DNA from: Reyranella sp.
Lineage (GTDB): Bacteria; Pseudomonadota; Alphaproteobacteria; Reyranellales; Reyranellaceae
Length of the DNA: 49,454 nucleotides
Assembly (NCBI RefSeq): GCF_004296935.1
Contig: NZ_SCVH01000056.1
Span: forward strand, 1 to 49,454
Direction: 5' to 3'
In this document: in pieces, positions 49,386 through 49,454 of the stretch
How positions within the stretch are numbered: the stretch's first letter is position 1
How the letters are laid out: each line of letters opens with the position of its first letter
The notes under the pieces: generated by a model
Told to the model about the DNA's origin: nothing
Databases searched by the model: none
The model's input: the letters and a program-made list of their open reading frames with translations, nothing else
Translations under genes and position numbers: made by a program

Positions 49386-49454
49386 GCGGCCATGGCGGAA
49401 TTGGTAGACGCGCTAGCTTGAGGTGCTAGTGCCGCGAGGCGTGGAAGTTCGAGT
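49386..49454 (+). tRNA. tRNA-Leu (GAG), cut by the window end
   Basis: GCGGCCATGGCGGAATTGGT starts a class II tRNA: acceptor strand GCGGCCA, D-loop AATTGGTAGACGC, anticodon stem CTAGC/GCTAG with loop TTGAGGT, so the anticodon is GAG at 49420-49422. A long variable arm (GTGCCGCGAGGCGT) identifies leucine. The T arm begins (GAAGTTCGAGT) and the 3' end lies beyond the window. Confidence 0.93.

Overview
The window is GC-rich chromosomal DNA of an alphaproteobacterium. The lineage is suggested by an ATP12-type F1-ATPase chaperone, a HIG1-domain membrane protein beside a PduO-type cobalamin adenosyltransferase, the tlpA/argH/lysA/TIGR02302 neighbourhood, an MJ0042 zinc-ribbon protein beside hpt, a class II ribonucleotide reductase and ethylmalonyl-CoA pathway genes (ccr, mcd). 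Two orphan Bug-type solute receptors and several acyl-CoA genes fit a metabolically versatile soil or freshwater organism, perhaps Rhodospirillales or Reyranella-like, but the genus cannot be fixed from sequence reading alone.

Layout. 1-2.65 kb: terminator, small lipoprotein, Bug receptor, an internally deleted glutamyl-tRNA synthetase remnant and a GDT1/UPF0016 cation transporter. 2.8-5.3 kb: cysS, then on the other strand a thioesterase and an ABM-domain monooxygenase. 5.4-7.7 kb: a tight five-gene operon (arsR, AHSA1, DUF899, AHSA1, DUF427) behind a perfect palindrome that overlaps the arsR start codon. 7.7-10.5 kb: a secreted protein of unknown function, an alpha/beta hydrolase and a luciferase-like oxidoreductase. 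10.5-13.8 kb: a TetR-type palindrome, ccr and mcd. 14-18.3 kb: a TauD-like dioxygenase, HAD phosphatase, amine oxidase, HIG1 protein, cobalamin adenosyltransferase and GNAT. 18.6-21.6 kb: etfB, etfA, 3-hydroxybutyryl-CoA dehydrogenase and a secreted protein. 21.7-29 kb: tlpA-like, argH, lysA, a TIGR02302 protein with a Gln/Gly-rich segment, hpt and the zinc-ribbon protein. 29.1-33.4 kb: plsC, a HEPN / HTH-MNT toxin-antitoxin-type pair in AT-richer DNA, and nrdJ. 33.5-39.8 kb: second Bug receptor, DegP-like protease, rarA, L,D-transpeptidase and a dienelactone-hydrolase-like protein. 39.8-44.4 kb: rluC-type synthase, AsmA, ATP12 and a phosphonopyruvate-hydrolase-like enzyme. 44.5-48.6 kb: pccB, a small 2TM protein, pccA and acylphosphatase. 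48.6-49.45 kb: lipB and a truncated tRNA-Leu(GAG).

How the genes fit together. Ccr and Mcd belong to the ethylmalonyl-CoA pathway for assimilating acetyl-CoA. ETF accepts electrons from acyl-CoA dehydrogenases such as Mcd. The 3-hydroxybutyryl-CoA dehydrogenase handles a C4 intermediate. Propionyl-CoA carboxylase consumes the propionyl-CoA the pathway releases. Cobalamin adenosyltransferase makes the cofactor needed by the pathway's mutases and by NrdJ. The window is therefore enriched for one C4/C5 acyl-CoA and B12 theme, spread over several transcription units.

The most unusual items are: the in-frame internally deleted gltX copy; the HEPN/MNT operon with three TAGAGA repeats at exact 20-bp spacing across its start codon; probable leaderless starts for arsR and nrdJ; a perfect TetR-like operator between the luciferase-like gene and ccr; a phosphonopyruvate-hydrolase-like gene in a housekeeping operon; and a histone-H1-like Lys/Ala tail on PccA. 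No gene-free stretch exceeds 300 bases, and no CRISPR array, insertion sequence or prophage was seen.
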